Below are positions 1-6,462 of a stretch of DNA of 16,400 nt, one piece after another. The translations under genes and the position numbers were made by a program. Each line of letters opens with the position of its first letter. The first letter of the stretch is position 1. The stretch is from Porphyromonadaceae bacterium UBA7555. GTDB lineage: Bacteria > Bacteroidota > Bacteroidia > Bacteroidales > Muribaculaceae. Under the pieces are notes generated by a model. It did not search any database. It was not told the DNA's origin and saw nothing but the letters and a program-made list of their open reading frames with translations. The stretch covers positions 1 to 16,400 of the forward strand of contig DLLT01000054.1 of assembly GCA_002478045.1 (NCBI GenBank), in the 5' to 3' direction.

Positions 1-2
1 TG

Positions 3-34
3 CAAAGTTACGGCGATTTTTGCTCACAGCCAAA
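3..34 (-). promoter_or_regulatory. Leftward Bacteroidetes-type promoter, distal copy
   Basis: Read on the minus strand, the -7 box is TAACTTTG (3-10) and a TTTG -33 element lies at 31-34, with 20 bases between. This fits the Bacteroidetes primary sigma factor consensus TTTG-N17-23-TAnnTTTG. It would drive a gene left of the window. It is an imperfect copy of the promoter at 117-148 with the same spacing. Confidence 0.6.
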
Positions 35-116
35 ATCATTGGCGAAGTTTAACACTCTTTAACCTCTTCGGCGCCCCGGCTCGCGTGCCGTCGGCGTTGT
101 TCCCGAAAAGCGAGTG

Positions 117-148
117 CAAAGGTACGCCTTTTTGGGTCAACAGCCAAA
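117..148 (-). promoter_or_regulatory. Leftward Bacteroidetes-type promoter, proximal copy
   Basis: On the minus strand, the -7 box TACCTTTG (117-124) follows a TTTG element (145-148) after 20 bases. The surrounding bases match the promoter at 3-34: both share gcaaag-tacg, a T-run and cagccaaa. The two copies lie about 114 bases apart and point the same way, so they may be tandem P1/P2 promoters of one highly expressed gene outside the window. Confidence 0.6.
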
Positions 149-251
149 TTTTTCTCGGACTTTTTTCGCATTTTTTTTGGTCATATCTCCCTGCAGATGC
201 CCAAGTCGCTATCAATCCGCAATATAGCCCCACCCTATTTTTTTGAGAGCA

Positions 252-306
252 ATGGGAAATATGGGAATTATGAGAATAATGAGAGCTATGGGAGTTGATG
301 GGGAAT
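252..306. repeat. Degenerate 9-base tandem repeat (ATGRGAAWT type)
   Basis: Six successive units start with ATG(G/A)G(A/G), at 252, 261, 270, 279, 288 and 298. The period is 9 bases, with one 10-base unit. On the + strand the units could be read as a short peptide rich in Met-Gly/Met-Arg (252-347, 31 codons). Nothing else suggests that it is translated, so I call it an intergenic repeat. Confidence 0.6.
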
Positions 307-348
307 GCCTGAAAAGCTTGAAGGCCGATGTATATGCCGAAAAATAGC

Positions 349-356
349 TATCTTTG
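349..356 (+). promoter_or_regulatory. Probable -7 box for the DUF1460 gene
   Basis: TATCTTTG matches TAnnTTTG and lies 132 bases before the ATG at 489. No well-placed TTTG or TTG -33 element is visible (the nearest TTG, at 318-320, is 28 bases away), so the assignment rests on the -7 box and its orientation. It implies a leader of about 125 bases. Confidence 0.45.
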
Positions 357-488
357 CAAAACTATCAGGGGAGGGCGGTATTACAACGTCAGGCATTGTG
401 TAAACGACCATTGCGCCGCTACCCCGTCTATTGCAATACGGCGAAGGCCGTTCATACACCCTTTTCAACCTAAGAATAAAGAATAACA

Positions 489-1433
489 ATGAGACTACAC
501 AGCATCTTATATATATTAATGAGTATATTGGCGATAGCTACCGCCGGCCTAAATGCTTCGGCCATCAATTGGGGTCATATCCGCTTCGGCAACGAGGAAC
601 GCGATACGACGCTAATGGTGGAGATTATGAAAAAAGCGTCGCAACACGAATTGATTTCGGCTTTCAGATATACACCCGGGAGGCGACTATCGGATATCGG
701 CCGAAGCCTTATCGGGACGCCCTACGTAGCGCACACTCTGGAATGCGACACGGCATACGCCTTTTCGCATCGCGCCTCCGACGGGTCGGCCGGCGAAATG
801 CTGACCATAGATCTCGGGGAGCTCGATTGCACGACCTTTGTCGAAACGGCGATGGCCATGGCTTACACCATCGGCGAAGGACGTTCGGGGTGGCGCGATG
901 CGATGTACAATCTCGAGAAAATCCGCTATCGCCATGGGGTGATGGACGGATACGCCAGCCGCCTGCACTACATCTGCGACTGGGTTATGGACAATACCGC
1001 CATGGGCATCATCGAGGACGCTGTCCGCCGTATGGACCAGGGCGTCAAGTACGAGGTCAAGACTATAGACTATATGTCCGCTCATCGAGACAGCTACCCC
1101 GTTTTGGCCGACAGCGCCACTTACGAGCGTATTCGCGGCGTCGAAGATGGGTATCGCAACCATCGCTATGGTTATCTAAAATCCCGAACCTTAGGCAATA
1201 AGAACGTACAAGCTCAGCTATGCGAGGGCGACATTCTGTGCTTCACCTCCACACTCAAGGACCTGGATGTGACGCACCTGGGCATCCTGACGCGCGGCGA
1301 TGACGGCAAATGGCACGTGCTGCACGCCTCCAGCACCTTGGGCAAGGTCGTCATCAGCGATGAGCCGCTCGATGAATTTGTCCGGCGCAACCGCCACTGG
1401 ACCGGCATCCGCGTCCTCCGTATGTGCCAGTGA
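489..1433 (+). CDS. Secreted DUF1460 (NlpC/P60-like) protein
   Basis: This 314-residue protein belongs to the DUF1460 family, which is thought to share the papain-like NlpC/P60 fold and to act on cell-wall peptides. Residues 1-25 form a signal peptide (hydrophobic core, then ASA), so it should act outside the cytoplasm. The family hallmark ELDCTTFVE is at 111-119, with C114 the likely nucleophile. A THLGI segment (H263) and a VLHASS segment (H279) are candidate positions for the catalytic histidine. The ATG at 489 is chosen because it gives the signal peptide directly. The gene stands alone, has a -7 box about 130 bases upstream, and converges on enolase. The family call is firm; the exact substrate is inferred. 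Confidence 0.85.
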   Translation: MRLHSILYILMSILAIATAGLNASAINWGHIRFGNEERDTTLMVEIMKKASQHELISAFRYTPGRRLSDIGRSLIGTPYVAHTLECDTAYAFSHRASDGSAGEMLTIDLGELDCTTFVETAMAMAYTIGEGRSGWRDAMYNLEKIRYRHGVMDGYASRLHYICDWVMDNTAMGIIEDAVRRMDQGVKYEVKTIDYMSAHRDSYPVLADSATYERIRGVEDGYRNHRYGYLKSRTLGNKNVQAQLCEGDILCFTSTLKDLDVTHLGILTRGDDGKWHVLHASSTLGKVVISDEPLDEFVRRNRHWTGIRVLRMCQ

Positions 1434-1486
1434 CGTCCCCCCGACATTTTCGCCGACATTCTACCCTTTCAGGCATCTTGATATTT

Positions 1487-1548
1487 CGGCAAATAAAGAA
1501 AAACAATCAGCGCCCTCAAAGCCGCGCATTTTGGCTTTGAGGGCGCTG
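1487..1548 (-). terminator. Strong intrinsic terminator of enolase
   Basis: A perfect 16-bp stem (1508-1523 with 1533-1548) closes a 9-base loop. On the minus strand it is followed by a T-rich tract (TTGTTTTTCTTTATTT, down to about 1487), which makes a textbook terminator for the gene ending at 1591. The hairpin may also stop rightward transcription from the DUF1460 gene, but the T-tract on that side is poor. Confidence 0.85.
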
Positions 1549-1590
1549 TCTTATCAGTCTATGCCCGCTGTCGCGGGACGTTTCGAGATT

Positions 1591-2886
1591 TTAGGCCTGG
1601 GGCATCTTGGTCTTTTTGCCGTATCCGTAGGCAGCGTCGTCACCGAGTTCCTCCTGGATGCGGAGCAGCTGGTTGTACTTGGCCATACGGTCGGAGCGGC
1701 TGGCCGATCCGGTTTTGATTTGTCCGGCGTTGGTGGCCACGGCGATGTCGGCGATGGTAGCATCTTCGGTTTCGCCCGAGCGGTGCGAAATCACTGCGGT
1801 GTAACCGTTGCGCTGTGCCAGTTCGACGGCGCGCAGCGTCTCGGTGAGCGAGCCGATTTGGTTGACCTTAACGAGGATGGAGTTGGCGCAACCCAGTTCG
1901 ATACCTTTCTTGAGGTACTTGACGTTGGTTACAAAGAGGTCGTCGCCTACAAGCTGGCAGCGGTCGCCGATGAGGTCGGTGAGCACCTTCCAGCCTTCCC
2001 AGTCGTTTTCTGCCATACCGTCTTCGATGGAGTCGATGGGGTATTTTTCGATAAGGCTCTTCAGGAACTGGGCTTGCTCGGCGCTGCTGAACTTGGGAGC
2101 GTCTGCGCCCTGCTTCCAGGTGTAGTCATATACGCCGTCTTTGTAGAACTCGGAGGAAGCGCAGTCGAGGCCGATGGTAACGTCCTTTCCGGGTACATAT
2201 CCGGCCAGTTCGATGGCCTTGATGATGACGTTGAGGGCATCTTCGGTGCCGTCGAGTGTGGGAGCAAAGCCGCCTTCGTCACCTACTGCGGTGCTCAGGC
2301 CACGGTCTTTGAGGACTTTCTTGAGGTTGTGGAACACTTCGGTACCCATGCGGATGCCTTCGCGGAAGCAGCATGCGCCGATAGGACGGATCATGAATTC
2401 CTGGAAGCAGATGGGGGCATCGGAGTGTGCGCCGCCGTTGATGATATTCATCATAGGCACGGGCAGTGCATAGGTGTTGCATCCGCCGATGTACTTGTAC
2501 AGGGGCAGGTCGAGATAGTCGGCAGCGGCTTTGGCTACGGCGAGGCTGACGCCGAGTATGGCGTTGGCGCCGAGTTTGCTCTTGGTTTCGGTACCGTCGA
2601 GTTCTATCATTGTTTCGTCAATCTTGACTTGGTCAAGAGCGGACATACCAATGAGAGCTTCGGCGATAGGGCCGTTGACGTTGGCCACGGCTTTGAGGAC
2701 GCCTTTGCCCATATATCGATTTTTGTCGCCGTCGCGCAGCTCGAGAGCTTCGTTGACGCCGGTGGAGGCACCGGAGGGTACGGAGGCGCGTCCGCGTGCG
2801 CCGGATTCGAGGATTACATCAACCTCGACGGTGGGATTACCACGGCTGTCGAGTACTTCACGACCGATGATTTTTTCGATTTTCAT
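1591..2886 (-). CDS. Enolase (phosphopyruvate hydratase)
   Basis: This 431-residue glycolytic enzyme interconverts 2-phosphoglycerate and phosphoenolpyruvate in the cytoplasm. It is full length for the bacterial family. The N-terminus MKIEKIIGREVLDSRGNPT is typical, so I start at 2886; an open frame continues 29 codons further up but overlaps the promoter. Visible active-site residues are E163 and E204 (FQEF, GDEGG), metal ligands D241, E288 and D315, K340 in the enolase signature (KVNQIGSLTET), H368 (SHRSGE) and K391. A -7 box lies about 60 bases upstream and a strong terminator lies downstream, so it appears to be transcribed alone. The call is secure. Confidence 0.98.
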   Translation of the reverse strand: MKIEKIIGREVLDSRGNPTVEVDVILESGARGRASVPSGASTGVNEALELRDGDKNRYMGKGVLKAVANVNGPIAEALIGMSALDQVKIDETMIELDGTETKSKLGANAILGVSLAVAKAAADYLDLPLYKYIGGCNTYALPVPMMNIINGGAHSDAPICFQEFMIRPIGACCFREGIRMGTEVFHNLKKVLKDRGLSTAVGDEGGFAPTLDGTEDALNVIIKAIELAGYVPGKDVTIGLDCASSEFYKDGVYDYTWKQGADAPKFSSAEQAQFLKSLIEKYPIDSIEDGMAENDWEGWKVLTDLIGDRCQLVGDDLFVTNVKYLKKGIELGCANSILVKVNQIGSLTETLRAVELAQRNGYTAVISHRSGETEDATIADIAVATNAGQIKTGSASRSDRMAKYNQLLRIQEELGDDAAYGYGKKTKMPQA

Positions 2887-2943
2887 AATGCGTTGATTAT
2901 TAATGGTGATTATAATGTTCGCGTATGTGTGCTTTTGGCAGTG

Positions 2944-2978
2944 CAAAGGTACAAATTTTTTTTCGGAGAACACTCAAA
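2944..2978 (-). promoter_or_regulatory. Enolase promoter
   Basis: On the minus strand, TACCTTTG (2944-2951) is an exact TAnnTTTG -7 box. A TTTG lies at 2975-2978, 23 bases away, at the long end of the usual spacing. The box lies 57 bases before the chosen start at 2886, giving a leader of roughly 50 bases. Confidence 0.7.
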
Positions 2979-3111
2979 AAGATATAGGCAACCGCGGCGG
3001 ATGACTTAAAGGTTGTTAAAATCGCCGTTCGGCATACACGAAATACATATTTTGCGGTCTAATAAGTGAAAGCGCCCACGAGCGCCGCACCGATACAAGA
3101 ACGCACTGACG

Positions 3112-3633
3112 ATGAAAATACTACGCCGCACTTCCGAGACACCGTCTTTCGACGACATCCTCGCCGAATACTACGAGCCGCTATATAGGCACGTGCGCCG
3201 CATGGTGGTGTCGCACGACGACGCCAAAGACGTGATGCAGGAAGCGATGCTGCGTATATTTCAAGGTCTCGACAGCCTCAAAGACTCCTCGGCCGTGCGC
3301 ACTTGGGTATGGCGCATAGCCACCAATGAGGCCCTGCGACATCTCAGCCGACGGCGCGATACCGATACGGGACTCGGAGATGAAGCCCTGCCCGAAATCG
3401 AAGACGAGCCTTACGTCGACCGCTCCGACCGACTGGCAACATCTTTGGCCAAGGCCATGGCGATGCTCACCCCGCGGCAGCGCCAAGTCTTCGACCTGCG
3501 CCACTACGACGGAATGTCCTTTGCGGACATCAGCGCCGTCGCCGGGATAGCCGAGGACACCGCCCGAGCCACTTTTCACCAGGCCCGCGCCAAGCTCAAG
3601 GACATTCTCCAAGGCATGGGCATACACTCTTAA
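3112..3633 (+). CDS. ECF-type RNA polymerase sigma factor
   Basis: This is a 173-residue sigma-70 family member of the extracytoplasmic function type. Sigma region 2 spans about 17-82, with the DDAKDVMQEAMLRIF helix and the RTWVWRIATNEALRHLSRR segment that contacts the -10 element. Sigma region 4 spans about 108-165 (LTPRQRQVF, then a helix-turn-helix around SFADISAVAGIAEDTARATF). Such factors redirect RNA polymerase to a small regulon and are usually held by an anti-sigma factor encoded next door; the membrane protein starting 38 bases downstream fits that role. It is divergent from enolase. No clean TAnnTTTG box is visible upstream, so it may use a different, perhaps self-recognised, promoter. 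The family is secure; the regulon is unknown. Confidence 0.93.
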   Translation: MKILRRTSETPSFDDILAEYYEPLYRHVRRMVVSHDDAKDVMQEAMLRIFQGLDSLKDSSAVRTWVWRIATNEALRHLSRRRDTDTGLGDEALPEIEDEPYVDRSDRLATSLAKAMAMLTPRQRQVFDLRHYDGMSFADISAVAGIAEDTARATFHQARAKLKDILQGMGIHS

Positions 3634-3671
3634 GAAGGCATACTTCTCTCATCTGATAATATATAAGACTA

Positions 3672-4025
3672 ATGACAGACATCAGACACAACAACGACAC
3701 CGCAGACTTCACCCGCCGCGACATATACACCACTCCCGACGGATTTTTCGAAGCCGAGAAACAGCGATTGAGCGCACTGGCACGCGGTCCGTGGCAGGTA
3801 CGCCGCCGGCGCAACCGTCGCCTCTTCTGGGGCACAGCCACCGTCACCGCAGCCGCTGCCGCCATCGCCTGTCTTGTAGTGATACGCCCGGCACAGACGC
3901 CGCAGCCCCCAACTATCGCACAGGCAAACACGACGTCCACGGCGCAAGCCCCGACCGACAGCCGCTTATACCTCGACATGCCGCAAGAAATGATTGACAA
4001 CGACCTGTTCATGAACACATATTGA
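3672..4025 (+). CDS. Small single-pass membrane protein, candidate anti-sigma factor
   Basis: This 117-residue protein has a cytoplasmic-type N-terminus containing a YTTPDGFFEAEK motif (19-30), a strongly basic stretch (RRRRNRR, 44-50), one transmembrane segment (about 51-71, Ala/Val rich) and a short Pro/Thr/Ala-rich outer tail. In Bacteroidales, short proteins starting with a TP-GFF motif commonly follow ECF sigma genes. I infer that it binds the sigma factor at the membrane. I see no zinc-binding HxxxCxxC motif, so it is not a classical ZAS anti-sigma factor. The basic run before the membrane segment predicts that the N-terminus is inside. Confidence 0.65.
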   Translation: MTDIRHNNDTADFTRRDIYTTPDGFFEAEKQRLSALARGPWQVRRRRNRRLFWGTATVTAAAAAIACLVVIRPAQTPQPPTIAQANTTSTAQAPTDSRLYLDMPQEMIDNDLFMNTY

Positions 4026-4102
4026 GCCTCAATTACAGAGACTCATCGGAGCTCCACCCACCCCAAAAAAACATTTTACAACCATCTAACACACAACCAC
4101 AC

Positions 4103-4585
4103 ATGACACGACACCTTCACTGGATAATGGCCGTACTGCTTCTGGCCCTGGCGCTCCCCGTCGAAGCCAAGCGCACACGACAACAACGACATCCCGACAT
4201 CCCGGCCATAGCCGCTCGACTGGCCAAAGCCGCCGTGATGAACGACGAGCAGACCAAAACATTCACCGCCCTGTTCATTGAATGTAACACCGAGATGGGA
4301 AAAATCCACGAGCGCTACCGTCTCGAAGACGGCAAGGGACTATCATCCAAGCAAATCGAACAAAACACAGACAACCGCTTCGCTATGGCTCGCGCCATAC
4401 TCGACTTGCGCGAAAAGTACTACAACCAATACAAGCGCTTCCTCACTCCCGAGCAAATAGACCGCGTCTATCGCGCCGAAAAGCGCCTGATGGGTCCGCC
4501 TCCCGGCGGCCACAAAAAGCCCGGCAAAGGCAAAGGCAAGCGGCAGCGCCGCCAAGGGCCGCCGCCACCTCCGCCGATACCCTAA
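4103..4585 (+). CDS. Secreted LTxxQ (Spy/CpxP-like) protein
   Basis: This 160-residue protein has an N-terminal signal peptide (1-22, ending VEA). The body is helical and charged: MNDEQTKTF (46-54) and LTPEQIDRVYRAEKR (114-128) resemble the paired LTxxQ motifs of periplasmic Spy/CpxP/ZraP-type chaperone or sensor proteins. The tail (130-160) is rich in Pro, Gly and Lys and ends in a run of six prolines before IP. I start at the ATG at 4103; an in-frame TTG at 4022 would add 27 residues and spoil the signal peptide. It lies 77 bases after the membrane protein, probably in one operon. The sigma/membrane/periplasmic trio recalls envelope or metal stress sensing, but its ligand is unknown. Confidence 0.7.
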   Translation: MTRHLHWIMAVLLLALALPVEAKRTRQQRHPDIPAIAARLAKAAVMNDEQTKTFTALFIECNTEMGKIHERYRLEDGKGLSSKQIEQNTDNRFAMARAILDLREKYYNQYKRFLTPEQIDRVYRAEKRLMGPPPGGHKKPGKGKGKRQRRQGPPPPPPIP

Positions 4586-4745
4586 ATGCCGGACGGACAC
4601 CCGTCGCCACACATTTTCGAACACAATCAGGAACACAATACAACACTAATCCACGACAACACACACATAACAAATTGCAAATACCTTCATTAGAAGGTTT
4701 GGTAAAGGGTTAATAACAACATTCAACACAAAGTAACTGAAAAAG

Positions 4746-4790
4746 AAGATCGGAGCCGACCGCGAGGTTAGCTCCGATTTATTTATTCTA
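4746..4790. terminator. Bidirectional terminator between the sigma operon and the defence operon
   Basis: The 8-bp stem ATCGGAGC/GCTCCGAT (4749-4756 with 4771-4778) has an A-rich left flank and a T-rich right flank (TTATTTATTCT). It can therefore end rightward transcription of the sigma/LTxxQ genes and leftward transcription of the HerA gene. The loop is 14 bases. Confidence 0.75.
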
Positions 4791-4793
4791 TTA

Positions 4794-4859
4794 CGGCCTC
4801 TCTACAACCCTATACGCAGATTCGAGAGGCCGAACACGACAAGGGCCGAGGCCGAACAC
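4794..4859. repeat. Inverted and direct repeats at the 3' end of the defence operon
   Basis: CGGCCTCTC (4794-4802) is exactly complementary to GAGAGGCCG (4824-4832). The 12-base unit GAGGCCGAACAC also occurs twice directly, at 4826-4837 and 4848-4859, with a period of 22. The cluster lies just past the HerA stop codon. It may be a second terminator stem or the remains of a duplicated border; I cannot decide. Confidence 0.5.
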
Positions 4860-4866
4860 ACCTGAA

Positions 4867-6456
4867 TTATATCAGATGTGTCACGCAGATTTTCTTATAC
4901 TTGCTGCCCATCCCGAGTTCAAATGCCGTTTGGTCTTTGATAATCAACTCGCCTTTCTGCAACCCGGCGATGGCGGTGCGAATACCATCCAATTCCTTGC
5001 CGCTGACGCCGAACAAGTCTTTTATCACCTGATTATCAATCGTCTGCTGTCTCATTATGAGCGGATACTGCGCATTGGCGTAAAAATCAAAATACTTGCT
5101 CTTGAAGCTCGCCATATTCTGCGTGGCCAGAATGATTGACAGACCCTTATTGCGGCCTACGGCAATAAGCTGACGAAGCGGACGATTGTCAAATCCAAGC
5201 ATATAGTGTGCCTCGTCTATAATAGTGAAATGTCTAATTTGAACATATTCGTCATTGACCTCCTGCTTTTCAAGCATTGAGTATATATCGTTAAGCTTTG
5301 ATACAAGAAAATAGACAATGGCCTTGGCAATAGGTCCATCCTTGGGGTATCCGTCCATTTTTACGATAAAACACTCTTCAATAAGATTTGCCTTATCCTC
5401 AGTATCAAAAATCTTTGCCTTGCAAAGCTGATTAAGTACTGACGAAATTGTATCACCCTTTTCGGGGTCCTTCATGCGTCCAAGATATTTTTCGAGAATG
5501 AGATCAAAGTTGACGGGACGGCCTTCGGTCGATTTGTAGGCATCTACGATTGCATCGCTCAAGCGATTACTCATATTTGCACTTGCCGAGACTTGGTCTA
5601 AAGCTCTCAACGCCGAAGCCATCTCGGTTGCATACAAGTTGATTTCATTGATAGAACGACCCGAAAAATCGCGGAACGGGGTGAACGGCAGCGGCCGCTC
5701 GATAGGGTCAAGTATGGCCGAGCGGTCCACATCGAAAAGCGTCAACCAATGATTGTTGGCCGGATCGCTGAACTCGCCCTTGTAATCGAACAATAGGAAA
5801 TTGACCGGATATCGGGACTCTGAGGAAAGCGAGCGTATTTGCTGCATAAGCACGGCCAGCAAGTTGGTCTTGCCCGAACCCGTTGTCCCGGCAACAAGTA
5901 TCTGCGAATTTGTGATGGAGCGGCTATTAATATCGAGCGTTGCCTCCATTTCTTCATCTCCGTAATTGCCGATAAGCAGTTGGAGCGCCGGAATATCGTG
6001 TGATGCAGCCACCCGATTCGACACTGCAAAAAGATAGCTGTTGAGGTTAGACTCGTCAAGTAAATAATCTCGCCCGCGTAGGATCTCGGCGGCGATAATG
6101 CGCGAAAGCGTAGTATTATCCGTCAAATCCGCCTCGTCATCTGCATATCTAATCTTCAATAACGCCGAATACAATGGAGCAAGATTATGAAGTGTAAAAA
6201 AAGTCGGGACGATACGCGTCGAAGTTTTTGAAAGTTGTATACCCTTGAAATCTTCAATGCTGCGTTTGCCGGAAAGCCCCAATCCGACAAGGAAGCAAAT
6301 ACGCATCACCTTATTTAACGGTAATGTATAGCGTTTTTCCGAGCCGACAATTTGCGAGAGGTTAACCTTTGATTCGATACATTCCTTGACAGAGGCGAGT
6401 TCGTCATACATTCCCTCCATCTGGCGGGTATTGGCAAAACTTAATACTTTACTCAT
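4867..6456 (-). CDS. HerA-like ATPase with DndE-like N-terminus
   Basis: This 529-residue protein is probably a ring-forming DNA translocase of the HerA/FtsK-like class. Walker A is GTTGSGKT (190-197), Walker B is TIIDEAH (411-417), a sensor-like ATQN is at 444-447, and R435 in VGRNKG could be an arginine finger. Residues about 30-135 resemble the small DNA-binding protein DndE: a LPLNKVMRICFLVGL helix, a FFTL...PLYSALL segment and a closing LSRIIAAEILRGRDYL. This resemblance comes from reading the pattern, not from a search. It is the last gene of the five-gene operon, 6 bases after the SMC-like gene. The ATPase family is firm and the DndE-like part is tentative. DptH of phosphorothioate restriction is a HerA-type relative in a similar context. 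Confidence 0.85.
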   Translation of the reverse strand: MSKVLSFANTRQMEGMYDELASVKECIESKVNLSQIVGSEKRYTLPLNKVMRICFLVGLGLSGKRSIEDFKGIQLSKTSTRIVPTFFTLHNLAPLYSALLKIRYADDEADLTDNTTLSRIIAAEILRGRDYLLDESNLNSYLFAVSNRVAASHDIPALQLLIGNYGDEEMEATLDINSRSITNSQILVAGTTGSGKTNLLAVLMQQIRSLSSESRYPVNFLLFDYKGEFSDPANNHWLTLFDVDRSAILDPIERPLPFTPFRDFSGRSINEINLYATEMASALRALDQVSASANMSNRLSDAIVDAYKSTEGRPVNFDLILEKYLGRMKDPEKGDTISSVLNQLCKAKIFDTEDKANLIEECFIVKMDGYPKDGPIAKAIVYFLVSKLNDIYSMLEKQEVNDEYVQIRHFTIIDEAHYMLGFDNRPLRQLIAVGRNKGLSIILATQNMASFKSKYFDFYANAQYPLIMRQQTIDNQVIKDLFGVSGKELDGIRTAIAGLQKGELIIKDQTAFELGMGSKYKKICVTHLI

Positions 6457-6462
6457 AGCGGA

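Larger units (their letters stand above)
1..488. other. Intergenic region with promoters and a short tandem repeat
   Basis: I see no convincing gene here. The stretch contains two leftward Bacteroidetes-type promoters (around 3-34 and 117-148), a 9-base tandem repeat (252-306) and a rightward -7 box (349-356) that probably serves the gene at 489. A 65-codon minus-strand reading frame at 36-233 lies across the leftward promoters and looks spurious. Confidence 0.6.

Noticed and set aside
36..233. 65-codon minus-strand frame at the left end
   Set aside because: It lies across two promoter-like elements and has no recognisable protein features.
252..306. CRISPR array
   Set aside because: The repeats are 9 bases, contiguous and without spacers. 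No cas genes are present anywhere in the window.
1300..3009. 569-codon open frame on the + strand opposite enolase
   Set aside because: It is antisense to a clear enolase gene, lacks any family motif and crosses the terminator hairpin and the enolase promoter. Enolase codon use keeps the opposite frame open.
4022..4102. TTG start for the LTxxQ protein overlapping the previous stop
   Set aside because: It would place 27 polar residues before the signal peptide. The ATG at 4103 gives a normal secreted protein.
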